Part shown: positions 27,230 through 35,787 of the stretch, piece by piece
How positions within the stretch are numbered: the stretch's first letter is position 1
Layout: each line of letters begins with the position of its first letter
Assembly (NCBI RefSeq): GCF_026130165.1
Contig: NZ_JAIHOM010000028.1
Span: forward strand, 1 to 49,200
Reading direction: 5' to 3'
DNA from: Spirulina subsalsa FACHB-351
GTDB taxonomy: Bacteria > Cyanobacteriota > Cyanobacteriia > Cyanobacteriales > Spirulinaceae
Length of the DNA stretch: 49,200 bases
The notes under the pieces: generated by a model
The model's database searches: none
Told to the model about the DNA's origin: nothing
Seen by the model: only the letters and a program-made list of their open reading frames with translations
Program-made: the position numbers and the translations under genes

Positions 27230-28417
27230 TTATCGCCGTTCGCGGGTGTTGATGATCTCACGGTAGACCTGGATCATCTGTTGTGCGATCGCCTGCCAAC
27301 TATACTCCGACTGTGCCAAATTACGGGCATTTACCCCCCGTTGTTTTAATCTTTCAGCCTCCCCTAGCGCGTCTTTCAAGCCCTCATAGACCGACTCAAC
27401 CTCACAAGTTGTCACCCAGCCCGCTTCTGCGCCTGCTATGGCCTCCCAAATATGCACTTGATCGGAAATTAAAACCGGAGTTCCCGCTAACATTGCCTCC
27501 GCTACCGCAATGCCGAAATTCTCGTAGTAAGAAGGGAGGACAAATAAATCCGCATCTTGGAGTAACGCTAACTTATCCACACCCCCCACAAACCCAGTTA
27601 TGGTGCTAGTTTCAGCTAGATGGAACGAGTGGAGGCGATCGCGCACACTTTGTTCAAACTCCGGATCTTGCGGATTAGCCCCCGCCAAGACAAAATGAAA
27701 CCCAATCCCCTCCTCCTGCAACTTCGCCAACGCCGGAAACAACAAATCAAACCCCTTCTTCGGATCCAAACGCGACATAAACAAAATTAACAGCTTATCC
27801 GCCGGAATTCCCCAATCCCGACGCGCCTTTCCTCGCTCCGGTAACTCCCCCTTTAACTCCACCCCCAACGGAATTACAATATCCTTCGTCTTTACCCCAA
27901 ACCGTTCCGAAATCTTCGCCTCCTGTTCACTCGTAAAATGCACCCCCGCCGCCCCCGCCAGATTAGGCTTTTCTAACCAATTTCCGTATAACTTTTTAAC
28001 CTGTTTTTTCTTCCGTAAATCCGCCGGATCCAACGTTCCCAACGGACGTAAAATATAGGGCAACCCCTGCCACCGTGCCACCATTGCCGCCGTCGTACTT
28101 ACCGGAGAAAATAGCGCATGAATATGAGCTAAATCATACTCTTTTCCCTGCTTCCTTAACCAATTGAGCAACCCCAAAGAAAACTTATAACGCCGGAAAG
28201 GAGAACAGCGAAAATAGCGGATAGAATAACCATCCTCAAACACAGGTTCATTCAACGGCACATCTAACGGCGGTTGTCCCACATCCCCATTAGAATTAGT
28301 AGTAATAATCTCCACCTCCACCCCTTCTTTCACCAAGGCCGCCGACAATCCCCGCACCATTTGACTCGGCCCCCCATACACCAAAGAAACCGAAGGAATC
28401 ACTTGTAAAATTTTCAT
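27230..28417 (-). CDS. hpsP: GT4 family glycosyltransferase, HpsP-like
   Basis: A 395-residue GT-B glycosyltransferase of family GT4. The N-terminal Rossmann half begins MKILQVIPSVSLVYGGPSQM; the C-terminal half has LFMSRLDPKKGFDLL and the donor-site PSYYENFGIAVAEAMLAGTP with the paired Glu. The ATG at 28417 is preferred over the ATG at 28441, which adds GARAGKT without family support. It is fourth in a same-strand set (pseudo-Wzy, GT2, GT4, GT4) that matches my memory of the cyanobacterial hormogonium polysaccharide genes hpsL-N-O-P. The enzyme class is certain; the hps letter is less so. Confidence 0.7.
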   Translation of the reverse strand: MKILQVIPSVSLVYGGPSQMVRGLSAALVKEGVEVEIITTNSNGDVGQPPLDVPLNEPVFEDGYSIRYFRCSPFRRYKFSLGLLNWLRKQGKEYDLAHIHALFSPVSTTAAMVARWQGLPYILRPLGTLDPADLRKKKQVKKLYGNWLEKPNLAGAAGVHFTSEQEAKISERFGVKTKDIVIPLGVELKGELPERGKARRDWGIPADKLLILFMSRLDPKKGFDLLFPALAKLQEEGIGFHFVLAGANPQDPEFEQSVRDRLHSFHLAETSTITGFVGGVDKLALLQDADLFVLPSYYENFGIAVAEAMLAGTPVLISDQVHIWEAIAGAEAGWVTTCEVESVYEGLKDALGEAERLKQRGVNARNLAQSEYSWQAIAQQMIQVYREIINTRERR

Positions 28418-28564
28418 TGTTTTTCCCGCTCTCGCCCCCATAATATAATAAAAACAACTAAGAAACCCTCATCGCTTGTCGAGCTAAATCAATCAGTTTA
28501 TCAGGATAATCTTGATGAAAAGCACTTAAAAATTAACAGTATTTTTCCAATGTGAACTAATCCC

Positions 28565-29740
28565 TTAAGATTCATGGCAAATACTCTCATAAAACTTCAG
28601 TTGTTCCTGAGCAATGGCATGATTAGTATATTTTTCCATTGCCCGTTCATAGCCCTTTTGACCCAACTCCGCCCGTAATTCTTCAGAGATTAAAACCTTC
28701 TCCAAACAATCTTTAAGCCCCTCAACATTGCCCTCTGGAAAAACTAATCCCGCCTCCCCAATCACATAGGGAATTTCCCCCGAATCTGAACCAATAACAG
28801 GCACCTTACAAGCCATTGCCTCAATTAAAACATGACCAAACTGTTCCTTCCACCCCGCCGCCGTCAGCGTTTTAAACTTATACGTCGTCTCCGAAGGCAA
28901 CACCAACGTATCCATCACATTAATATAATTTGTCACCTCATCATGGGGAACACTTTCCACCATAATTAGGCGATCTTTAATCCCTGCCTCCTGTGCCTTT
29001 TCTTCAATCGTTGCCTGTAACACCCCTCGCCCTAAGAGCAAAAACTTCCAATCATATTGTTGTAATTCTGTCAAGGCTTTTAATAAGGTTAAAATGCCTT
29101 TTTCTTCCACAAATCGCCCCACAAAACCAATCACCACCTCACCCGGTTTAATCCCCAGTTTTTCCTTTAACTCCGGTTGAGGTTTTGGGGCAAATAAGCC
29201 CTCATCTACCCCTAACTGGGGTAATACCTTAATCGCCTTAGTATAGCCATGATCTCGCAGGATATCCGCCCCATCTTGATTCCCCACAATTGCCCCATCG
29301 GTTTGGCTAATATTATACTTTTCTAACAAGGAAATGGGGAACTTATTAGTATAGGGCAAATTCCACCAAGTAAAGAAAAAATTTTTAGCCTTCAGACCTA
29401 ATAACTTATTCAACGTAATCAATTCTGCATAGCCGATAGACTTCGCCCCTTGTTCCACCTGAATAACTTGGGGTTTAAATGACTTTAAAATTCCGATAAC
29501 TTCTGGCTTAAAGCTCAAAATCCCCTGATTATTTTCACTAAAATTCCCCACGGGAACAATTCTAAAATTTCCTTCTGTTTTCGCTTGCGGTTCAATAATT
29601 TTATTTTGCACTCCACCCGGTCGCCAACGTTTCGGCACAATAACCATCACCTCTATACTGGGGTCTAAATTAGCCAACACCCGTAATTTTTCACAGTTTA
29701 AATCAACGATATAGGTATGACTTGCAACTAAAATTCTCAT
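28565..29740 (-). CDS. hpsO: GT4 family glycosyltransferase, HpsO-like
   Basis: A 391-residue GT-B enzyme starting MRILVASHTYIVDLNCEKLR. The acceptor half contains IQVEQGAKSIGYAELITLN; the donor half has GFVGRFVEEKGILTLLKAL and GHVLIEAMACKVPVIGSDSG with the nucleotide-sugar-binding Glu pair. It is predicted cytoplasmic, adding a sugar to a lipid-linked glycan. It lies 147 bp downstream of the HpsO-like gene's neighbour hpsN-like frame and 147 bp before hpsP, all on one strand. The assignment to hpsO is by order and resemblance, not alignment. Confidence 0.7.
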   Translation of the reverse strand: MRILVASHTYIVDLNCEKLRVLANLDPSIEVMVIVPKRWRPGGVQNKIIEPQAKTEGNFRIVPVGNFSENNQGILSFKPEVIGILKSFKPQVIQVEQGAKSIGYAELITLNKLLGLKAKNFFFTWWNLPYTNKFPISLLEKYNISQTDGAIVGNQDGADILRDHGYTKAIKVLPQLGVDEGLFAPKPQPELKEKLGIKPGEVVIGFVGRFVEEKGILTLLKALTELQQYDWKFLLLGRGVLQATIEEKAQEAGIKDRLIMVESVPHDEVTNYINVMDTLVLPSETTYKFKTLTAAGWKEQFGHVLIEAMACKVPVIGSDSGEIPYVIGEAGLVFPEGNVEGLKDCLEKVLISEELRAELGQKGYERAMEKYTNHAIAQEQLKFYESICHES

Positions 29741-29855
29741 TGTAAAAATGGGTAACGTTTAAGAAACAAACCAGAAGACAAGGCTTAGATTGAGGGCGAA
29801 AGGTAGCCAAGCCGGAAAAATGCCCCTGATGAGTTAGGATGCCGTGGGGATTTAT

Positions 29856-30878
29856 TTATGACCCTACTGCTTCAGGATTCCGTGTAGTTTCCGGGGGAGG
29901 GGAAACAAACCAAGGGTCTTGGCGGGAGTATATTTGTCCCTTATTCCAAATTGATTTGATGCGAGTTTTAACGGCATCCAAAAAACCGAGACTATAGAAC
30001 ACACCTCGGCTAACAATTTTTATCGGCGAGCCACTTTTATTACAGGGGGGATTTCCTAAGACATGACAATCAAACAACTTGGCATATAAACGCAATTGTT
30101 GCCCGAGAGTTAAATTCTTTTGCGCCATTAGAAAGTGATTGTGGTAGAACGTGATTTGATATTTAAGCGATCGCGTGGCAATATCATGACAGCCTCCCGT
30201 TTCCTCCCCCAAATGGACTAAATGCGCCTCCGGGTCGTACCAAATCTGATATCCTGTTCTGCGTAAACGGAGGCAAAAATCCGACTCTTCCCGCACCGCA
30301 GACCCACGAAAACGCTCATCAAACCATACCCCATGCTGCGTGAAAATCTCCCGACGATAGGACATATTGCACCCCCGGGCAGAAATCACCCGTTGCGCCT
30401 TCGTCGTGTGGACTAAATCAATGTGATACCAGGCAATACCGGGGTCCATCGCTTGTGGGGGCAAGTCCTCAATAGTCAACTCTCCCCCCGAATCTCCCAA
30501 CTTCATGCGGTCAAACACCCGCCCCGCTACTGCCCCCACTTCAGGCCGTGCATAATTGCGGGCATGGGCTTTTAAGTACCCTGTTTCCATGCGAATATCA
30601 TCATCAATAAACACCACAATCTCCCCCGTGCAGCGTCTGACGGCATAATTGCGCGCCCCCGGCAAACTCGCCCAACTCAGACGAAACCACTGGATTTTCC
30701 CTGTATTAGCCAAGGATTGGAGGAAATCCTGCACCTCTGGGGTATGAGTTGCGGTTTGGTCTACCACCAAGATTTCAAAATCAGGATAATCTTGTTGGAG
30801 AACATCCTGTAGGGTGTCAATTAACGGGGTTTCCCGGTTATATGTGGGGATGACAACTGAAATTTTAGGAGAGTTCAT
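29856..30878 (-). CDS. hpsN: GT2 family glycosyltransferase, HpsN-like
   Basis: A 340-residue GT-A enzyme. The N-terminus ISVVIPTYNRETPLIDTLQD and the metal-binding VVFIDDDIRME are GT2 hallmarks; QTATHTPEVQDFLQS and WFRLSWASLPGARNYAVRR fit the subgroup I recall in hps loci. There is no membrane segment, so it should work at the cytoplasmic face. The ATG at 30878 is preferred over a TTG nine codons upstream. The gene sits between the Wzy-like hpsL candidate and the GT4 genes with 115-160-bp gaps, suggesting one transcript. Confidence 0.7.
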   Translation of the reverse strand: MNSPKISVVIPTYNRETPLIDTLQDVLQQDYPDFEILVVDQTATHTPEVQDFLQSLANTGKIQWFRLSWASLPGARNYAVRRCTGEIVVFIDDDIRMETGYLKAHARNYARPEVGAVAGRVFDRMKLGDSGGELTIEDLPPQAMDPGIAWYHIDLVHTTKAQRVISARGCNMSYRREIFTQHGVWFDERFRGSAVREESDFCLRLRRTGYQIWYDPEAHLVHLGEETGGCHDIATRSLKYQITFYHNHFLMAQKNLTLGQQLRLYAKLFDCHVLGNPPCNKSGSPIKIVSRGVFYSLGFLDAVKTRIKSIWNKGQIYSRQDPWFVSPPPETTRNPEAVGS

Positions 30879-31038
30879 AGAAATTTGATCTGTTTTCTCA
30901 ACCAAGATTTTAGCCCAATGAAGAGCCAGACATACAAACTTGATAAAATTATCGTAACAACGAGGGTTAAACTTAAACCGCTTCCTAAATATGGTTAATG
31001 CTTTGGCTTGATCAATCCATTCAACTCTCAGGTTAGAA

Positions 31039-32760
31039 TTATGGTGTTTGAATATCTTTTAAAAATCTCTCTTTTTTCCGTTTTTCAGCCTGTAACAGTA
31101 ATTCAAGTTCTTGTTCCTGCAATGCTTTCAATCTAGCTCTTTCTTCCTTATCAATTATAGGAGCTTTGATTACAATTCCCGCAAAAAACCAGTAATAAAC
31201 GCAGACCGGATCTGTATCTAAAGGATACCAGTAGGGAAAGATTGTAATAATCAAAATAAACACCCAAAAACTAGAGCCAAAACTCCTGATTACAGGGTCT
31301 TTACAGGCTCGATAGGATTTGAATGTCACCCAAGTTAGAGTGAAGAGGAAAAACATATAGGCAAAAAGTCCAATCCAACCCATTTCATACAGTATTTTAG
31401 GATGATAGGTTTCGACTAATTCGGCACGACCAAAGACCCGAGTTGAATTGGTTGCTGTACCCATCCCGCGACCGAGAAAACCACGCTGTTGGTTCATTGC
31501 CCAATGAAATTGTTCAATAATAAATTCTTGAGGAGGAGACGCTTCAGCACGGCTTTCAAAGCTGGCGAGTCTTTCTTCTACTAACTCAGGATTAAGTGTA
31601 ATACCAATGCTTAAAACAACCGCTAAACCTAAAGCAATGGGTAAGAATTTTTTAATTTGTGCAACTTGCCCCGTTAAAACTAACAAAACAACTGTAACAA
31701 CTGGTACTAAAGCAAGGGCAATTCTTTGTCCAGAGATCACCGAGTTTACAAAGACTAAAGCCATAGATAGTAAACCGATAATTTTCCAGATGAGTGAGGG
31801 ATCAGAAAAAGCGGTTGTGAAGGAGATGGCACTATTAGAAATTAAAAACCATGCCCAGTGCCAAGGAGAGGGTAAAGTACCCGGTAGGCGAATTTGAGCT
31901 TGTTGGGGACTGTAGGTTAATGATCCTCCTATTAAGCATTTAGCATCAATACTAGCCTTGAACAAATCTGCACCTACAGCATTGCGTGTACCTTCACAAA
32001 TACCCAAATAAAGCATCATGTATTGTACTACACCTAAAGCACAACAGACAATAGCCAAGATTACATGAAGGCGACCAACCCATAGCATTTCTTTTTTGTT
32101 GGTTACTAAATAGTAGGTGCAGAAAATAAGTGGCACATAACCGAGGAAAACTTTGATGCCTAAAATACCTTGAGCCAAGGGAATTCCATCTCGACAAACC
32201 ATCCCTTGTCCCCCTCTGGGTAAACTATCACAGGGAGGGCTGAACTGCATCGCTCCATTCACTACTAATAAGGTTAAAATACAACAAACAAAAACAAATA
32301 ATAAAGGTTTAACTAATTCCTTAGAGACAAAAATTGATTTTTTCTCTTTTTTTGCGGCTTGCACTAAGCCAATACAGGCTGGAATATAGAAGGCATCTTT
32401 TGCTAAAGCAAATATGGCGTTTCCTCCCATGATTTGATATTGAACTGTACCACTAAAAGGAGTATAAATTACGAAAAACCAAAGAGCAGCACGAGGATAA
32501 ACATAAGAAATATAAAGAGTTGGAATACCAGCCCCCATAACTATCCCAAGCTTGGGATCTAAAATTAAAGAAAGGGGAACGCCAAAAACAATAAAACAAG
32601 CTACACTAACGCCAATGGTTTTCATCAGTTTGTCTTTAGCTTGCTTGGCTTTGCGCTTTTGTGCGGCTTTTTCTTTGGGGTCAAGAACAATTTGATTAGC
32701 TGGCTTTTTGCCTTTTTTATTTTGGGGCTTTTTCTTCTTTTTGGCTTTCTGTTTGGGCAT
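31039..32760 (-). CDS. hpsL: Polytopic O-antigen ligase/polymerase-like protein, HpsL-like
   Basis: A 573-residue membrane protein. The first 45 residues are extremely Lys-rich (QKAKKKKKPQNKKGKKPANQ), which would hold the N-terminus in the cytoplasm. About ten to twelve hydrophobic helices follow, with a long outward loop after GLVQ... that contains Cys pairs (CDSLPRGG, CEGTRNAVG, DAKCLIGG). The later region carries GQRIALALVPVV and the extracytoplasmic loop FLGRGMGTATNSTRVFG before ETYHPKILYEMGWIGL, the layout of Wzy_C/O-antigen ligase proteins. It probably polymerises or ligates the exported glycan. It is the first gene of the cluster, downstream of the helicase gene by 84 bp. Confidence 0.7.
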   Translation of the reverse strand: MPKQKAKKKKKPQNKKGKKPANQIVLDPKEKAAQKRKAKQAKDKLMKTIGVSVACFIVFGVPLSLILDPKLGIVMGAGIPTLYISYVYPRAALWFFVIYTPFSGTVQYQIMGGNAIFALAKDAFYIPACIGLVQAAKKEKKSIFVSKELVKPLLFVFVCCILTLLVVNGAMQFSPPCDSLPRGGQGMVCRDGIPLAQGILGIKVFLGYVPLIFCTYYLVTNKKEMLWVGRLHVILAIVCCALGVVQYMMLYLGICEGTRNAVGADLFKASIDAKCLIGGSLTYSPQQAQIRLPGTLPSPWHWAWFLISNSAISFTTAFSDPSLIWKIIGLLSMALVFVNSVISGQRIALALVPVVTVVLLVLTGQVAQIKKFLPIALGLAVVLSIGITLNPELVEERLASFESRAEASPPQEFIIEQFHWAMNQQRGFLGRGMGTATNSTRVFGRAELVETYHPKILYEMGWIGLFAYMFFLFTLTWVTFKSYRACKDPVIRSFGSSFWVFILIITIFPYWYPLDTDPVCVYYWFFAGIVIKAPIIDKEERARLKALQEQELELLLQAEKRKKERFLKDIQTP

Positions 32761-32844
32761 AGTTCAGAGGGAGGGAACAATTTTTTCTCAGTATAGCCTT
32801 GTCTTTTTGGGGTGTCTCGTGCAGGTCTAGGATTTGCAGGAGGG

Positions 32845-34353
32845 TTAAAGTTCGTACCTTTCTTGGAGGTGGCGAAATTGGCTGAGGGCTTCTGGGGCGT
32901 TGTCGGCGAGTTGGGCGAATTCGAGGAAACGGACTAATTCTTTTTTTAGTAGGGTGCGTTCTACTTCCCAAGTGTCTCGTTCGAGTTGGGGGGGAAGTAC
33001 AATCATGTCGAAGAGGGTGGCTTGTTGTTTGCTGGGGTGAGGTCGTAAAATGCGCCCGCGACGTTGGATGAATTGGCGGGGATTGCCTGTGCTGGCGAGG
33101 ATGACGGCGTGTTGGATGGCGGGAATGTCTACGCCTTCATCAAGGCAGCGAATGGCGACTAGGCCTTGTAGTTCGCCTTGTTCAAATTGTTGACGGATTT
33201 TTTCTCGTTCAATGAGGGGGGTTTCTGCGGTGTAGGTGTTGACGCGATAACCGAGTTGGTGGCCAAGGAGACGGGTGACGGCGGCGATTTGACGGCGATC
33301 GCATTTAGAAATTCCCTGTACTGAACCATCTCCACAATAAAACAGGGTGTGGCTGGTGTGCAAACGATTAGCCATTAAGGTCTGCAAGGCGTTCAGTTTA
33401 TTACTGGCTGCTCCAATGAGGCGCGATCGCTGCATGAGCAAAGCGGTTAACAGTTGTGAATTAGTGCGCTGTTCCCCGTCGGCTAATACCCAGCCAATGC
33501 GTTTGGTTAGCTTGGCATAGGCCCAAGCCTCCCCTTCCGTGAGTTCTACAAACAGGGGATGATACTGATACCGGACTAGGGCCCCCTGTTGAATGGCATC
33601 GGCAAGGCTGAATTCCGGCTCAAGAACCCCCCCAAAGTAACTAAAAAGGCATTCTGTCCCAGAATCATCAAAATAGCGTTCTGGGGTGGCGGAGAGGGCA
33701 AGGCGTAAACCAATGGTGCGGGGGAGACTTTCCTCAATTTGCGGAGAACCCAAATGATGGGCTTCATCCCCCACGATGAGGGTTTTGGGGGGAAAATACT
33801 TGACCTGAGACTGGAATCCGGGGTTGATTAAGGTGGCGTTGGTGGTGAGCAGGGTTAAAAAGGGTTGGGTTCCGACGCGAATATTGTAGAGTTGGTTGGC
33901 GAGTTGGTTTTGCCACTGATGGACGGTTTCAAAGGCCAGAATCGGCTGTAGGTTAAATTTTTCTGCTTCTTTCGCCCATTGGGTGACGAGGTGACGATAG
34001 GGACAGAGGACAATTAAAACTTGTAGCTGGATTTGTTGATAGAGTTCCGTGGCAATGGCTAGGGCGGTGATGGTTTTGCCGCTCCCGGTGGCCATTTTCA
34101 GGGTCCCTCGACCTCGATTGTGAAACCAAGATGCGATCGCCTGCCGTTGATACTCTCGTAACACCAAATCCCTCGGCATCTGGGGAACGCCCAGCCCCTC
34201 GGTCTTTTCCCCCACCTCATAGGCCGCGCCCCTCTCCCTCACCCCCGCCGGAAAACTGTACCGTTGGGCTAGAGCTTCCCAATCAATCTCAAGCCAAGGC
34301 GGGGAGGAGGTGTCTTCCGGTAAGTCCGGCAGAGGTGAAACTCGATAGCTCAT
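32845..34353 (-). CDS. DEAH-box SF2 helicase, XPB-like
   Basis: A 502-residue superfamily 2 helicase/translocase. Motif I is MATGSGKT, motif Ia follows in VLCPYRHLVTQWAKE, motif II is DEAH (IVGDEAHHLG), motif III is SATP, and motif VI is IQRRGRILRPH. The Q-like region VLREYQRQAIASW and overall size resemble XPB/RAD25-type helicases. A similar cyanobacterial family is annotated as a restriction helicase linked to DNA phosphorothioation (Dnd) systems; no dnd genes are in this window, so I only note the resemblance. It is divergent from nadA across 193 bp. Confidence 0.85.
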   Translation of the reverse strand: MSYRVSPLPDLPEDTSSPPWLEIDWEALAQRYSFPAGVRERGAAYEVGEKTEGLGVPQMPRDLVLREYQRQAIASWFHNRGRGTLKMATGSGKTITALAIATELYQQIQLQVLIVLCPYRHLVTQWAKEAEKFNLQPILAFETVHQWQNQLANQLYNIRVGTQPFLTLLTTNATLINPGFQSQVKYFPPKTLIVGDEAHHLGSPQIEESLPRTIGLRLALSATPERYFDDSGTECLFSYFGGVLEPEFSLADAIQQGALVRYQYHPLFVELTEGEAWAYAKLTKRIGWVLADGEQRTNSQLLTALLMQRSRLIGAASNKLNALQTLMANRLHTSHTLFYCGDGSVQGISKCDRRQIAAVTRLLGHQLGYRVNTYTAETPLIEREKIRQQFEQGELQGLVAIRCLDEGVDIPAIQHAVILASTGNPRQFIQRRGRILRPHPSKQQATLFDMIVLPPQLERDTWEVERTLLKKELVRFLEFAQLADNAPEALSQFRHLQERYEL

Positions 34354-34498
34354 GATTCGTACACAGTAATCCGTAAATAACTGAGGTTGAACAGGAATGA
34401 CCCTAATCCTGACACACCATCCTTAATCTATTATCAACTCCCCGAGTGAACAGTAATCCATCCCGAGTTTACCCGATTCCTTTTTTGGTGAAATTTAC

Positions 34499-34504
34499 TA
34501 TAAT
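34499..34504 (+). promoter_or_regulatory. Candidate -10 box of nadA
   Basis: A perfect TATAAT 43 bp upstream of the nadA start. No good -35 lies at 16-18 bp, so it may rely on an activator or an extended context. Confidence 0.35.
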
Positions 34505-34546
34505 TAAAGAAACCTTAACATTCACTATTCCCAAACCAGAGCCACC

Positions 34547-35503
34547 GTGTTTACAACCCTTAGCCCCACCCGTCCAGCCCTGCCCAACGACCTATTCAGT
34601 GCCATCAACGACCTGAAACGGGAGTTAAACGCCATTATCTTGGCGCATTATTACCAAGATGCCGACATTCAAGATATTGCCGATTACCTGGGCGATTCCT
34701 TGGGACTCTCCCGACAGGCCGCCCAAACCAATGCGGAGGTGATTGTCTTTGCGGGGGTTCACTTCATGGCAGAGACGGCCAAAATCCTCAACCCCGATAA
34801 ACTGGTGTTACTCCCGGATCTCAATGCGGGGTGTTCCTTAGCCGATAGTTGCCCCGCGCCGGAATTTGCCCAATTTAAAGCCCAATACCCAGATCATTTA
34901 GTGATCTCCTATATCAACTGTTCGGCCGAGATTAAAGCCCTGAGTGATATTATCTGCACCAGTTCTAACGCGGTGAAAATTGTCCAACAAATTCCCCGAG
35001 ATCAGCCCATTATCTTTGCACCGGATCGCAATTTAGGCCGTTATGTGATGGAACAAACGGGGCGGGAAATGGTGCTATGGCAGGGGAGTTGTATTGTCCA
35101 TGAGACATTTTCCGAGAAGAAAATGGTGCAGTTGAAAATAGAACATCCCCAAGCTCAAATCATTGCCCACCCGGAATGTGAACCCCCCGTCTTGCGCCAT
35201 GCCGATTATATTGGCTCAACTACGGCACTTTTGAACTATTGCCAAGATAGTGGGGCCGATACCTTTATTGTGGCCACGGAACCGGGGATTATTCACCAAA
35301 TGCAGAAACACGCGCCCCAGAAAACGTTTATTCCTGTGCCGGGGATGAATAACTGTGCTTGTAATGAATGCCCCCACATGAGGCTAAACACCCTAGAGAA
35401 ACTTTACTGGGCGATGAAAAATCGGGAACCCGAGCTTATTCTACCGGAATCGACTCGGGTCGCGGCGTTGCGTCCCATTCAACGGATGTTAGAGCTTTCC
35501 TAA
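34547..35503 (+). CDS. nadA: Quinolinate synthase A
   Basis: A 318-residue [4Fe-4S] enzyme condensing iminoaspartate with dihydroxyacetone phosphate to quinolinate for NAD synthesis. Conserved blocks are [20 protein letters not shown], the cluster-binding Cys in [16 protein letters not shown], then HPECEPPVL and [20 protein letters not shown]. It is full length for the short cyanobacterial type. The start is GTG at 34547; no ATG is available nearby. The next genes follow after 89 bp in the same direction, but they belong to a different pathway and may only share transcription. Confidence 0.97.
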   Translation: MFTTLSPTRPALPNDLFSAINDLKRELNAIILAHYYQDADIQDIADYLGDSLGLSRQAAQTNAEVIVFAGVHFMAETAKILNPDKLVLLPDLNAGCSLADSCPAPEFAQFKAQYPDHLVISYINCSAEIKALSDIICTSSNAVKIVQQIPRDQPIIFAPDRNLGRYVMEQTGREMVLWQGSCIVHETFSEKKMVQLKIEHPQAQIIAHPECEPPVLRHADYIGSTTALLNYCQDSGADTFIVATEPGIIHQMQKHAPQKTFIPVPGMNNCACNECPHMRLNTLEKLYWAMKNREPELILPESTRVAALRPIQRMLELS

Positions 35504-35592
35504 GTTGTACGTTGTCTGGACAAATCTCTGCGCTCTCCTCATGGGATGGGCTATGCTGAGAGTGAGCGTCTTCAATCTCAGGGAGTTGGGTT

Positions 35593-35787
35593 ATGAGCGA
35601 AAAGGACTCTCCGATCAATCTCAGAGAATATGTCCAGCAGGTTTCTAGCTTGATGAATTTGACTATTGCGCCAGAATATTGGCCAGGGATTATCCAAAAT
35701 TTAGAACAAATGGCGGAACTTGCGCCTTTAGTGACGGAGTTTCCCCTACCCGAAGAAATCGAGTCTGTGCCTGTTTTTGAACCATGA
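35593..35787 (+). CDS. AtzG-like small subunit (DUF4089)
   Basis: A 64-residue helical protein with YVQQVSSLMNLTIAPEYWPG, then NLEQMAELAPLVTEFPLPEE: this matches the DUF4089/AtzG family, which is distantly related to GatC. AtzG binds AtzE to form 1-carboxybiuret hydrolase and was long overlooked because it is so small. Here its stop overlaps the start of the AtzE-like gene (ATGA, 35784-35787), a strong sign of a stoichiometric complex. The ATG at 35593 has GGGAG upstream. Confidence 0.85.
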   Translation: MSEKDSPINLREYVQQVSSLMNLTIAPEYWPGIIQNLEQMAELAPLVTEFPLPEEIESVPVFEP

